Of a stretch of DNA of 64,000 bases, positions 22,472-33,016 are shown one piece after another. The translations under genes were made by a program, and so were the position numbers. The notes beneath the pieces are model-generated. The model saw nothing but the letters and a program-made list of their open reading frames with translations, had not been told where the DNA came from and did no database searches. How positions within the stretch are numbered: position 1 is the stretch's first letter; each line of letters starts with the position of its first letter. The stretch comes from Stromatinia cepivora (lineage: Eukaryota > Ascomycota > Leotiomycetes > Helotiales > Sclerotiniaceae): assembly GCA_014898415.1 (NCBI GenBank), contig RCTD01000030.1:186001-250000 (forward strand), given 5' to 3'.

Positions 22472-25161
22472 ATGCGCCAATCAGTCCTTGTCCTTGCGGC
22501 TCTGTCTTTATGGCAGGGCTGCACTGCTCAAGCTACCAAAGAGACTCTAATCCCATATCATCCAGCAGATCTCGGTCTTGCGAGAAGAAATGCACCACCT
22601 ACCACAACTCTTCAAGATGAAGTCAGTCTTATCTGGGGTTCATCGAATGGTATGTCACCTTTTCCTTTCCGGAACCTGACCATAGCTAATTAAGAAAAGG
22701 TTCAACTTTTGTCAATGTAACCCTTAACACAGGCGAGACCGAACTTGTTATCTCCACCGAACACTTCGCCAGCAGTCTCACGGACGTACAATGCACAAGT
22801 GACCTGGCTCTTACTTTCAAAGATAACGCCACTTTCCAAGATGCCATTGCCGATTGGTCTTGGGTTAATTTCCACGAGAACCGCACATTCTTTCTAATCA
22901 ATAACTGGGGTTCTTGCGCCGCTGCCTCAGAATCTGGTAGACAGCCATGGATTGTTCACGGGGTCGATGTTTATGATGAACAAAACTTCATCGTCAACTT
23001 CAATGCTACCCTTGCAGACTGGGATGATGTTATGTCTGATGCTGTTATTGAATTCGGATCCATGCCATCTACTTCAACCAAAAGAGATGATACTGTTAGC
23101 AAATCTCTATCCCTTAGTTTAGCCCACAATCTTCCCCAGACCTTTTTCAGCAAGACTACCAATAGTGGACTCGACTTCTCCATTAACTGCCCAGGTTGTG
23201 CTACCACTGGTTCCATCAATGTTCAAGGAAAGATTGTTATGGACACCAACTTCATTGGTATTCCTACTAAAGTAAAGTCTGTGTCTATCAACGCTACTCC
23301 ACAAGGTGTAGGTGCCAATTTGGCTCTTGGCTTTACGGTATCCGGTACATTAGGTAGTGGATGGTCAAAAGACTGGAACTTGATCACTGTTGGTCTTCCA
23401 GGATGGTCCATCCCAAAGATCATCGATTTGGGTCCTCAATTTAGTGTTGATGCTGGTTTCATTCTCAGCGGTATTGAAGGAACTGCCGATATTAGCGCTG
23501 GTATCAACGTCGCCATTCCAGATTCTTCTTCTGCTGTTCTCGGTATCAGTGGTATTGATTCTAGCTTCAACGGCTGGATCCCAACTGTTACTCCTCAAAC
23601 TCCTAAGGTCAGCGTGGAGGTTGATGGAAACTTGGAATTGTACACCGCACTTGGTCTTGATGTTGGACTTACCGTTCTCGGCAAGTATGGTTTCGGAGGT
23701 GGACTTTTCCTCAGAATCCCAGATGTCAAAATCAATCTCGGAGCCGAATTTAACACTCAAGGTGTATGCTCTGGATCGGCTGATGTTTTCGGTGTGAAGT
23801 TGGGTGCAACAGTTGGTGTTGATCTTGCACTTGGTGTATACACCGAATCTGGCGGAGACAAGAACTGGAAGGCAAACACCACTATCTATTCAAACAGCAA
23901 CTTGATCACTCCTATTGATAAATGTTTCCCTCTTGGCCCAACTCTTCCAGCTACTATTAAGGGTGTATCTATCAAGACGGTTGGTACCGTTCCAGTCTCT
24001 TCCTCTACCAAAGCTGTTAGTACCACACAGGCAACTACCACTTCTGCCAAGCCAACTAGTTCTGTATCTTCATCCAAGGCCTTAACCACTGCTGTCAGTG
24101 CCACTGGTAAGACTTCAGGATCAGCATCAGCCACCACCATTAAAGTCTCTGGAACTGGTGTATCTTCATCCCTCAAAGTCTCAGGAACTGGTGTCTCATC
24201 AAGTAAAGTAACTGGTACTGGAGTTTATGGATACAGCACTATTAAAGTCTCCGGAACTGGTCTCACATCAAGCAAAATCATTGGCAGTAGTGTTTCATCA
24301 TCAATTCACGGATATGTTACTGCTCCCACTTCTTCTTCTACTGGCAAGCTCTCCGGGACTGGAGTCTCTTCATCCGTTTACGAATACGGAAGTGCCCCAG
24401 TCTATTCTTCGACTACCAAGCTTTCAGGAACTGGGGTTTCTTCATCTAGCAAGGTCATTGGTACGGGTGTCTCATCTATTTCATACGGTACTCACCCTGA
24501 TACCACGCTTTCATCCGTTAAGGGCGCCAGCACTTCAACTCATGTCACTGAAGGATATGGTGGTGTTACTACTTCGATTGCCAAGTCTTCCGGCACCGTT
24601 GTGATTAGCAGCTCTCTATATATCTCCGCTTCAGGAGTTAGCTCAGTCAAAACCGCTGTCGCTTCATCCGGCACCTCATCCGTTCTCGGACTTGAGACCA
24701 GTAAATCTTCCTCTTCTTCCACCAAGGCAACCACAACAGCTGGCGGCCCAGCCTACGGATCTCCCACTTCTTCCGCTCTTGGTCTCGAGACAAGCAAAGC
24801 TCCTTCTTCTACCGCAGCTTCAACGACCAAGATATCTAGCACAGTAGTAGCAAGCTCCACCTCAACAAAAGCATCTTCAACCGCCATACCCACCAAATCC
24901 GCCACCGGCACAATTGCCCCAGCTCCAACAGCCACCGGTACAATCTCCACCTGTGACAAATGGGTCATCATCGAAGATACCAGCTGCTCGTGTCAAAACA
25001 TCGAGAACTTCTACGGCGTCACCGCCGCCAATATTCTTAGCTGGAACCCAGCTCTAGGAAGCGAGTGTAAATTGACCGTTGGAGAAGCCGTCTGTATCGG
25101 AGTCAAAGGCTCCTACAAGCGCGCTGTCAACGGTCGTCTTGCTCGATTTGTCGATGCTTGA
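22472..25161 (+). CDS. Large secreted Ser/Thr-rich protein with C-terminal LysM domain
   Basis: Model join(22472..22649, 22700..25161), 879 residues, one 50-nt intron at a phase-1 GTATGT donor. A signal peptide is clear (MRQSVLVLAALSLWQGCTAQ). Residues about 60-480 form a beta-rich, Gly/Ser/Thr/Val-rich region with few cysteines (including NCPGC), ending near DKCFPLGP. Residues about 490-800 are a low-complexity stalk with degenerate SGTGVSSS units. A single LysM-like domain lies at about 810-862 (CDKWVIIEDTSCSCQ...ILSWNP...CKLTVGEAVCIG), with the conserved NP and paired cysteines. LysM domains bind chitin-type GlcNAc polymers; fungal secreted LysM proteins may shield hyphae or dampen host detection. 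This one is far longer than typical LysM effectors, so a cell-wall adhesin-like role is an equal possibility. Confidence 0.82.
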
Positions 25162-26113
25162 TTGAAACATCTGGATCACTTTGGGTTAATGAAAAGGGCT
25201 ATTAAATGTAATATGTATGATATTTGCATTTTTGGAAGGATCAATGGATGGGATTTTTGTATTTCTTTATATTTCTTTTCGAACTTTTTTTGGGTTTAGG
25301 GGTCGGATTGGATCGGCCGACATGGCTGGTTTTGGTCGGGGACTTATTATTGTATTTTTGCATTCTGTATGAGTAGCATGAATTTTGAGGAAAAGAAAGA
25401 AAGTTTAAGATGATGATTTTGAAGTTTTATTGTTGAATATTTTGACATGTGAGATGATGGGCTCTCTCTCTGGAGCCATTAACTTTATAGACTTAGAAGT
25501 AGCTACAAGCTCCTAGGCGAAAGGTCCTTGAAGCTATCTGAGGTTTCAACGATCCAGTTGGTTCGGCTTTGAATATCGTGATATGTGAGATGATGCACTT
25601 TTTAAGCAGTTCCAGATTCATTAACTTCGTAGACCTGGAAGCAGCTACAAAAGACAAGGAGAAATATTCTTAAAGCTACATGTGGTCTCAACGATTCAAC
25701 GTCTCAGATTTTCAAAGAGTGAAGTGAATAAACCAGAATAAGCCACAGTCAAAGTACAGAATATTCAAGGCTCGCAGTGAATATTATATCGCTGTAACGT
25801 ATAGCTAACTTGTTTTTTCCCAGCTGCATTGACCCCGCACCAAGAATCCAACAATCCGGCCATTCCAACTTCAACTTCGATCCAAAACACAGTTCCTAAA
25901 AGTTGAGCTTTTGGTACCGTTAATAAATGAAGCAAAAGTCATTCACTATTACAAAAACTTTCATCTCCAGTCTCAACCCAAAGATTGCGTTCCCTCCGCT
26001 CTGCCGTAAACTTGGACGAAATCTTACAAACCCTTCTTCCATCAAAGAACGAACATTTAGTCAGCCTACCATTCTTCGAATAAGTTACGGCCATTGACCC
26101 AGCGTGCGAAGCC
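25162..26113. other. Intergenic stretch with a degenerate 136-bp direct repeat
   Basis: 3' flank of the LysM gene and promoter of the first BTB gene. The main visible structure is the direct repeat annotated separately at 25435-25706. Confidence 0.5.
25435..25706. repeat. Two diverged tandem copies, period about 136 bp
   Basis: Both copies begin GAATAT, then (T/G)TGA(C/T)ATGTGAGATGATG, and keep in order CATTAACTT(T/C), GTAGAC/TAGAC, (G/A)AAG(T/C)AGCTACAA, AAAGCTA-type and TCAACGAT blocks. The spacing between matching blocks is constant at about 136 bp, so this is a tandem duplication that has since diverged. Confidence 0.7.
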
Positions 26114-27002
26114 ATGTCTCTGAAACGCAGTCGCTCTAGTTCGCCTTCTATGTCTGCATTAACTGAACATAATGTTGGACAGGTAACTAATAAATCCAAA
26201 AATGAGGACACCCCATATATGGAGTAAGTTCATATGTCTCAGGAAGATGGGATTCAAACTGACAAATTAGCTAGCTCTTTCGGAACGGAGTTAGCACAGA
26301 TTCATGTAGGCAAAGGAAATAGGATGAGGATTTTCCATGTGTATAAGACGAAGCTCTGCGACAAGATACCCCATTTCAATCATCTCTTTTGAGGGCAGTC
26401 ATGACTTCTTTGCCAAATTTCCTGATATGTCACCGTCCACTTTTGACGTGCTTGTCGAATGGATCTACACAGATCGCTTACTAGGCATCGAAATGGTGAA
26501 AGTCGATGATTCTAACTGTAAGATTTTTTCCATGTCATGGGATCCTATACAGCTGTATATTCTTGCAAAGAAATTGCTGCTTCCGAGGCTTGTGGACCGA
26601 GCCATGGAAGTTGTGCGAAGAATAGACAGGTCGGAAGACCTCTACTATAGCCAGGAGGCGCTTAAGTTGATCTATGTGCACACTTCCGAAGGATCGAACC
26701 TTAGACAGTATGTTACAAAAAGGGCTGCGTATGCGGTTCGCAACTACGGCGAGTCATCCAGTCTTTTAACTACCGACTTATTGTCTGCCATGGAGAACAA
26801 AGATTTTGCTCGCAATTATTTAGACGTAAGTCGCAATGGGAACCTCAAAGATCCACGCAAAGGTCCCGGTTGCCAATTCCATGTGGATGGAAAGGATGAA
26901 GAATGCCCAGCGCAGAAATATATAGATGAGGGAAAGGCAACCATTTCAATTCATCCGGATTGGGAAGTTCGTTCGAGTCATTCAGCCATATTCAAACATT
27001 GA
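26114..27002 (+). pseudogene. BTB/POZ domain protein A, frameshifted
   Basis: Exon 1 26114..26223 (MSLKRSRSSS...) splices at GTAAGT to exon 2 starting 26275, giving ...MDSFGTELAQIHVGKG, the start of a BTB fold. The frame runs through HVYKTKLCDKIPHFNHLF, then stops at a TGA caused by one surplus base in the T4 run 26387-26390. Shifting one base continues the homologous chain (EGSHDFFAKFPDMSP, FDVLVEWIYTDRL) to 27002. Downstream helices match the neighbouring BTB genes, and the C-terminus keeps the shared C-x2-H-x7-C motif (CQFHVDGKDEEC). BTB proteins are dimerisation or Cul3-adaptor modules; no kelch, MATH or zinc-finger partner domain is present. The break could be a real lesion or a base-calling error; the rest of the frame is otherwise undamaged. 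Confidence 0.72.
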
Positions 27003-27813
27003 AAGCTATTTTGCCATGGAAAGGATGCAAAACTAGACTGCAGTCTCTGTAGCCCTTTCAGGATTCGGAGTTGCTCTGGGATCTCGAACGGCTCAGGCCT
27101 GGGATCTTTGGGAAATCTATTTAGTAAACGAACCTGGTTAGATATGACTTCTGCGAACTCAAAGGGTATATTTGAGAATAGATATGGAACACAGGTTGGG
27201 GGAGGATTTAAGCTATTGTATGCACTGTGGATAGGTGCGAAAGGGTCCACTATTAGATAGCTTCAATCAGACAGTAGAATATATCATCAAACTGGATTTA
27301 TCTCTACCAAATAAACCACGTTCTGTGTTTGTGTTTTCTAGAGACCTTTTTGTAGCAATTTTGCCTGCCTTTTCTCGTTTGCAATTACCTAATTGTTGTG
27401 TTACTTTTTATGCAGGAGACTTGATAGTTGCATTTATACATGAGTAGATAATAGCCTTCATATCTTCAGCATTCACTTCAAAAAAGTAAACAAAACCACA
27501 AGCAATGTTGCAATTTAAATAGTGAATTTTACCGTACCCCATGCGAAAATAATCTATCTGTGTCGGCTTTACCCTCTTCGCCCTTCCACTTTTCCACCTC
27601 CTATCGATACCGTTACGAGCACCTAGTAGGTGCTATCTATTCGATCTTTCAATATCACGATCCTGGATCTTCTACAATCTTAGACCCGCATTCAGAGTTG
27701 GTCAAGACAAAAATCTCACCAGTTAGAAGCTTTGATCTCTCAACTTCGAAGCAGTTTTCACAAACCATCACCAACCCAACTCGATATTTGTCGCACAACT
27801 TGAAGGTTGAAAC
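27003..27813. other. Intergenic stretch between BTB genes A and B
   Basis: Includes the promoter of BTB gene B (pyrimidine-rich near 27570-27610). No gene recognised. Confidence 0.5.
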
Positions 27814-28712
27814 ATGTCTCAAAAGCGCAATCATGCTGAGTTCTCCTCAGCGGGATCATCATTGACCGCAGAAAAAACACCTGCCGGTGCAAAAAACAAT
27901 GTTGTTGCTAGGGGCAATAACAATAGTGTCGCAAAAAGAAAAACCACTATGTTTATGGAGTAAGTTCAATAGCATCCTCTCATATATTTAGACTGATGAG
28001 AATGCGCAGCTCCCTCGGAACAGAAATGGCTAGCATCCACGTTGGCAACGGTGAAGACCAAAAGTGCTTTCATGCATACAAGAGAACCATTTGCGCAAAG
28101 TCCTCATATTTCAACGAAATCTTCAAGAATGGAGGAAATATTGCGAATCTCCCAGATCATTCGCCTCAACTGTTCGACGTACTCCTCGAGTGGATGTATA
28201 CCGAAAAGTTACGTTCTATCGATGATATCCTCTTAGATTGTGACGACACTACGTTATTGTACCAAATGGCGGAAAACCTCGGTTTACGCAATGCTATGAA
28301 TAGCATCATGGATCAATTTCAAGCATATGATTGGGAAAACGACCTCACTTACTTGGTCCCTGCAATCGAATCCATCTACGAAATTACATCAAAAGATTCA
28401 CGACTCAGGATCTATGCTATCCGGCAGATTGCATTTGACCTTCAAAACGACGGCGGCTCTTATTCCCACGAGGAGCTATTGCCCCTCTTTAAGAATGATG
28501 ATTTCACACTTGACTTCATCGAAGCAACTTCAAACAAATGGGTCGAAAATCCTCGCGAAGAAGTTTCATGTCGCTTCCATGTACACAGAGACGGTGATAC
28601 ATGCACAAGAAAGGAAGAAGAAGATAAAGGTGATTGGGATTTCGAGGTCGACCGGTTGAAGAAAGACAACGAGTCTGCCCCTGAATGCGCTTGCAAATTG
28701 AACGCAAAGTAA
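27814..28712 (+). CDS. BTB/POZ domain protein B
   Basis: Model join(27814..27959, 28010..28712), 282 residues, one 50-nt intron. Exon 1 encodes a basic low-complexity leader (MSQKRNHAEF...) and splices in the same place and phase as gene A (ATG-GA|GTAAGT; MDSLGTEMASIHVG). The BTB domain covers about residues 50-130: FHAYKRTICAKSSYFNEIF, then PQLFDVLLEWMYTEKL. A helical C-terminal half follows, with the shared motif CRFHVHRDGDTC near residue 245 and an acidic/basic tail. It is the only intact member with a certain start in this array. No partner domain indicates a substrate. BTB-only proteins of this type are expanded in many filamentous ascomycetes and are mostly uncharacterised. Confidence 0.85.
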
Positions 28713-29652
28713 GCGATAGGAACGGCAAGATTATCCAGCTCTTCCAAAATCACAGATCATTATACCTACGACCGACTGATCGATGGGTCTCCCTTTGAGT
28801 CGAATGGAATGAGGTTAAAAGATTTGTGTGCAGAGATTGAGATACGAACATGGATGTACAACACAACAATGTTCAAGGAAATTCAGAGTGGCTTCATAGT
28901 TTGTGATATCTTCAATCTGGATGCTTTGGGCGTTGATTTATTGTGTTCATGGGTCATTATACTTTTTAACGGGAAACGTCCAAATAAGGTTTTAACCTCT
29001 CCACATAACCCAACGTAAAATTAAACCTATTGAAGCTTAAGCTAATTTTAGTTGTATTGAACAACATCGCCATCTGCATCGGCATTTTTCGCGGAATCAA
29101 GCGTTAAGTGTCAGGTAGGACAATCAATAGTGTTCAGTTCTAGATTTTCGTTCAAGTAGTATGTTTATTGTGGTCCTCTCCGCGAATTCGAAATCATAGC
29201 CAATTCTTCCACTCAACCCCGATAGTGGAGACAGACAACACAGCTTCGTAATCCTATGGAGAGTGTGAGTGTTCTTCCAATGGTTGTAACACAATCTCTT
29301 GTTGTCAAAGATTAACTTTTTACTTCTGATGTCCTGTATATTTCGTTCGCATCTCGGTAGAAACTCATTTCTTGGGATAAAATCTACTACAAGTGTTTCT
29401 GTAGAGCTCCAAACAAGTCCTCGCTTACAGGATGGTGAAGATGAAAAATGAGGGGGAATTAACTATAATAAATGTACAGCCCGGGGCTATATACACTCCG
29501 CTGTAGTGTATGTCATCATTGCCCCTAAAAACAACAGTGGCGACCGAGACCGGGTGATTTTAGCTTCATGTAATGATGTTGGGATTTCTGCTTAACCATA
29601 TCATCGAGTCGCTACATTGATTAATTGATTCAAAAAATAAAATATATCCACG
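28713..29652. other. Intergenic stretch between BTB genes B and C
   Basis: 3' flank of gene B and promoter of gene C. A segment at 29536-29564 resembles the inner end of the Fot1/pogo terminal repeat found at 9.3/11.1 kb (GTGGCGACC then CGGGTGAT). No gene recognised. Confidence 0.45.
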
Positions 29653-31068
29653 ATGCCACCAAAACGTACCTATTCTCGCGCCCCACCTGCGAATGAAGCC
29701 ATTTGTTCCGGGCCATTGCGCAAATCCGGGATTCCGAAATCAATGTAGTTTATTTCGAAATGAGCTAGCTCATTGATCAATATCCTACTTTATTTGTTAA
29801 TCAATTTAATATTTGAATGAGCTAGTTTATTGTGTAATATATCTGTTTATAGTAATAATGAGGTTATTCGCAAATGAGCTAGTTCATTCACAAATATTTT
29901 TCATATTTTATTATACTTATTTAGCAAATAAATTAAGGTCTATACCCTCAATTTTATTATTTTCGGTATCAACTAGTTCATTTGATGAACTAGGGCATTT
30001 CAGAATAAGCTAAGTTGATTTCGGAACGTCAAGTTCGCGCAATGGCCCGGAACGCATTAGACCCTCCAAGAGGGTGCGCTCGGGAAAAGATGAAAGAGAA
30101 TTGGCTGTGGCAGAGGGAACTTCTGGCAACATAGGAAAGGCTGGGAATATCAATCGGTCTGAAGCGATAGTAATTCCACTCTGCGAGGGTGAAGATGATA
30201 ATATCCTAGAAAATGGCGGTTCTGTACCGAATGGTACATCTGCGGCCCAAGGAACACTTCCTGATCAAAACGATGACCCTTCAAATGCCATTAATCCTGC
30301 CGAGAGTCATGACATTCCCTTTTATAAGTAAGTATTATACTTTTACCTAAATTCAAAACCCGATACTTAGTAAGAGACTTATTTTAGTACAGTGAGATAG
30401 GAGCAGACATTGCCACGATTTATGTGGGAAGAGAAGCAGTTCTATTTCGCGTACATAAAAAATTGCTTTGTGCCAAGGTTCCATACTTCGAAAGGTTTTT
30501 GGACGAAAATGGCGACATTCTGAAGCTTGTGGATGATAGTCCAGAATGCTTTGATCTACCTCTGGAATGGGTTTATAACAACAGGTTACGCATGCTTAAG
30601 TCGAGGTTGGATTCGGAGAGCGGAACGTATAATACATCATGGAACCCTATAGCGTTGTACATCTTTGCAAGGAGGCTAGATCTTGGGGAATTTATGGTTC
30701 GTATTATAGACCTGATGCGTCAAGTCGACTTTAGACAAAACTCCCACTACGACGCCAGAAAGATTCGACAAGTGTTCCACGATGATGCGCTATGCGAAGG
30801 AATCTCGGATCTTCAGAATTATGTCGTAGAGCTGACGGTCTACATCATCCGTACAGCTAAAACAGACAGCGACCCCACAATAGATACCACTGATCTGTTG
30901 GATCTTATGCAGATCGAGATGTTTGCTGAGGAATTCATCCTTTTCAACCGACAAAACAAAGCGATTGACCCGCGGAAAACAGCCAATACCTGCATCTATC
31001 ATACACACGAGGAAAATTTTTGCAGGGCTCAGAAGTACTCTCCCAAGTACCGGATCTCTACCGAGTGA
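29653..31068 (+). pseudogene. BTB/POZ domain protein C, first exon split by a MITE
   Basis: The ATG at 29653 reads MPPKRTYSRAPPANEAI, matching the M-x-x-K-R opening of genes A and B. A 349-bp inverted-repeat element then interrupts it at 29705-30053, bringing a stop at TAG after ...GIPKSM. The original frame resumes after the element (IRPSKRVRSGKDEREL) and runs to a GTAAGT donor at 30328. Exon 2 starts at 30393 (NEIGADIATIYVGRE) in the same phase as the sister genes. The BTB core follows (HKKLLCAKVPYFERF; FDLPLEWVYNNRL), with the C-terminal motif CIYHTHEENFC near the end. No in-frame ATG lies between the element and the BTB core, so a full-length protein needs the insertion spliced out. Apart from the insertion the reading frame is undamaged, suggesting a recent hit. 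Confidence 0.75.
29705..30053. mobile_element. MITE (349 bp, terminal inverted repeats)
   Basis: It starts GTTCCGGGCCATTGCGC and ends with the exact reverse complement GCGCAATGGCCCGGAAC. The similarity resumes as TTCCGAAATCAA, giving about 40 bp of imperfect terminal repeat. The interior is AT-rich and carries several copies of an AATGAGCTAGTTCATT-like palindromic motif. No coding capacity. A clear target-site duplication could not be defined (flanks GAAGCCATTT and GCATTAGACC), so the superfamily is unassigned. Confidence 0.85.
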
Positions 31069-33016
31069 CCCTTTCAGCAGAAAGAAGCAAAAAGTTCCAC
31101 CAGCAAATAAGGCATTGATATTGTAGAAGATGCAGGCCACAACCCACTATTTCTTTCATTCTTAGCCCTCATGGGAAGCAAACCTTTCCCACGGTGCTAG
31201 GCTCAATATAGCAAGTACGATTGTGGGTTTGTATAGTCAAGAATCGTAGCTCCAATAATAAGATAACCCTTTTCATACCTACAAGAATAATTCATTCAAC
31301 GGCAGGTATTGGTTTCTAAATGTACATAGATTCGTTTACTTTACCATGGTAGCAAATCTTATGGTTGCCGAGGATTTTGGGGAGCTGGCGATCAAAGTCC
31401 ACAGAATTCCATGCAATTTAAAGTAAAAGTATAGTCAATATAATTCACAGGTATAGGCACCCTACCTGTATCCAGGGTATTTGGCCTTTTAGGGTATTCA
31501 CCCTATTCTTTTAGATATAATAAAATATTTATTTTATAAAATCTACGGGTACAGGTAGGGTATTAGGTATAATCAGGTGATCATTCTATATAATTATCCA
31601 ATGATATTTCATAGGGTATTTATTTTACCCTATAGAGGTCGAGTAGGGTATTTATCCGGAGAAAAATACCCTGGGTGATTCTGGGTGTGCTCTACTTTTT
31701 GCTTAACCCTGATAATTCAAGATCGTCTCGAGATGAAAATCCATGAGTTAATGTATTCATCCCGTGAACAAAGTAAAGATATTGTGGCACATTGGAGAAT
31801 CTAAAACCACCAGATAAGGCTAAATATCAATGGCGGAAGATCATCCCCTGGTACGAAAAACCATCTCAGTGCCGGCAGATCATTTCAATGCCGAGCTGTA
31901 GTTTAGAACAAATCAATGCCACAAAGATAATAAGTTTTATTGCATCAAAGATGCATATTCTACGATATGGTAAAGAAAATAACTGCCTCTCTTGGATCTA
32001 TGCTTAACATTTCTTTTCTTGTTCTAATAAATCATGGAAACACTTGTTATTTTTGTCCATTCTTCTCGATTTTCAGTGTCCTCTGATGTGGGATTAGAGT
32101 AGAGCTAATTTGGTAAACGATAGTCCCGCGTAGAGCTAGAGCAAGAGCAAGAGCTAGAGCAAGAGCTAGAGCAAGAGCTAGAGCAAGAGCTAGAGCTAGA
32201 GCTACAGTTAGCGGAATTCTGCAAGCCCCCCCCCCAAAAATATTTTTATTTAAAAATGCATCTTCATACTTCATTTCGCACATCCTCAATCATTCACTTC
32301 TACAACACTTCATTTTATCAGGATTTTAATCAATAACTTGCATATCCTTATCATTTTTGATCATCTAATTCATCATTATTCCGATCCTATCGATTTAGCT
32401 TAGTGGGCCCTAGATTCACCCTCGATTTACCTTCAATTCACTCCAAAATTTTCGAATTCGAAATCATATACATCCAATAGCTCGGAAGACAGGAAGGTAC
32501 GTCAATCTCGCTATCATAATCTTTTTTCTTTGCAAAGAGGTGGCCAAGCCGACACCATTTTCTACCTAACTAACTGTTCTAGAAGATATTGATCATTAAT
32601 GTCATATCTCTCGAATCACTCACTTCAAGAATATATACATCTCAGGGGAGAATACGGGCATAAGGTCAGTCATATTGGCAAATACTCTTAGCTTTGGAAT
32701 AGGGTTCGTTGATACCATCATTCGTTTCGCTTCCATATACCGACATTGCGTTGTGACGCCATCTCTCTCGAATCACTTCAAAGTATCTACGCCTCCTAGA
32801 ACAATAAGAGCACAAATTTAATTGCACTGGGATAAAATATTCGCTGTGTAGAGGACCTAGCCGGTACGTTCATCTATATCATTGTTATAAACTAGATTAG
32901 ACGTCGTGGCGTCATCACTTGCGAATTCGCGTATCACGTATCACTTCGACATATACACATCGCTAAAGTAACAAACCACCCACCTCGCAGCAAGAAGAGA
33001 TTCTTTACAGACTATT
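31069..33016. other. Intergenic stretch with hairpin-rich AT segment, GAGCWA minisatellite and diverged leader repeats
   Basis: Between BTB genes C and D. It contains an AT-rich block at about 31450-31690 with many AGGGTA/TACCCT inverted pairs, a 6-bp minisatellite at about 32131-32205, and three diverged copies of a segment with CTCTCGAATCACTTC and GGTACGTTCATCT-like blocks at about 32490-33000. No gene recognised. Confidence 0.5.
32131..32205. repeat. Hexanucleotide repeat (GAGCTA/GAGCAA)n
   Basis: About twelve 6-bp units alternating GAGCTA and GAGCAA. Antisense it gives a poly Leu-Ala reading frame that is only a by-product of the repeat. Confidence 0.9.

Noticed and set aside
23365..23797. 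Overlapping 131- and 135-residue ORFs on both strands
   Set aside because: Both fall inside the LysM gene in other frames; the secreted-protein frame is continuous for over 2.4 kb.
26978..27250. 90-residue minus-strand ORF after BTB gene A
   Set aside because: Starts with GTG rather than ATG, has no internal Met near the start and no recognisable motif.
32047..32289. Minus-strand ORF with a poly Leu-Ala run
   Set aside because: Created by the GAGCTA/GAGCAA hexanucleotide repeat; no flanking coding signal.
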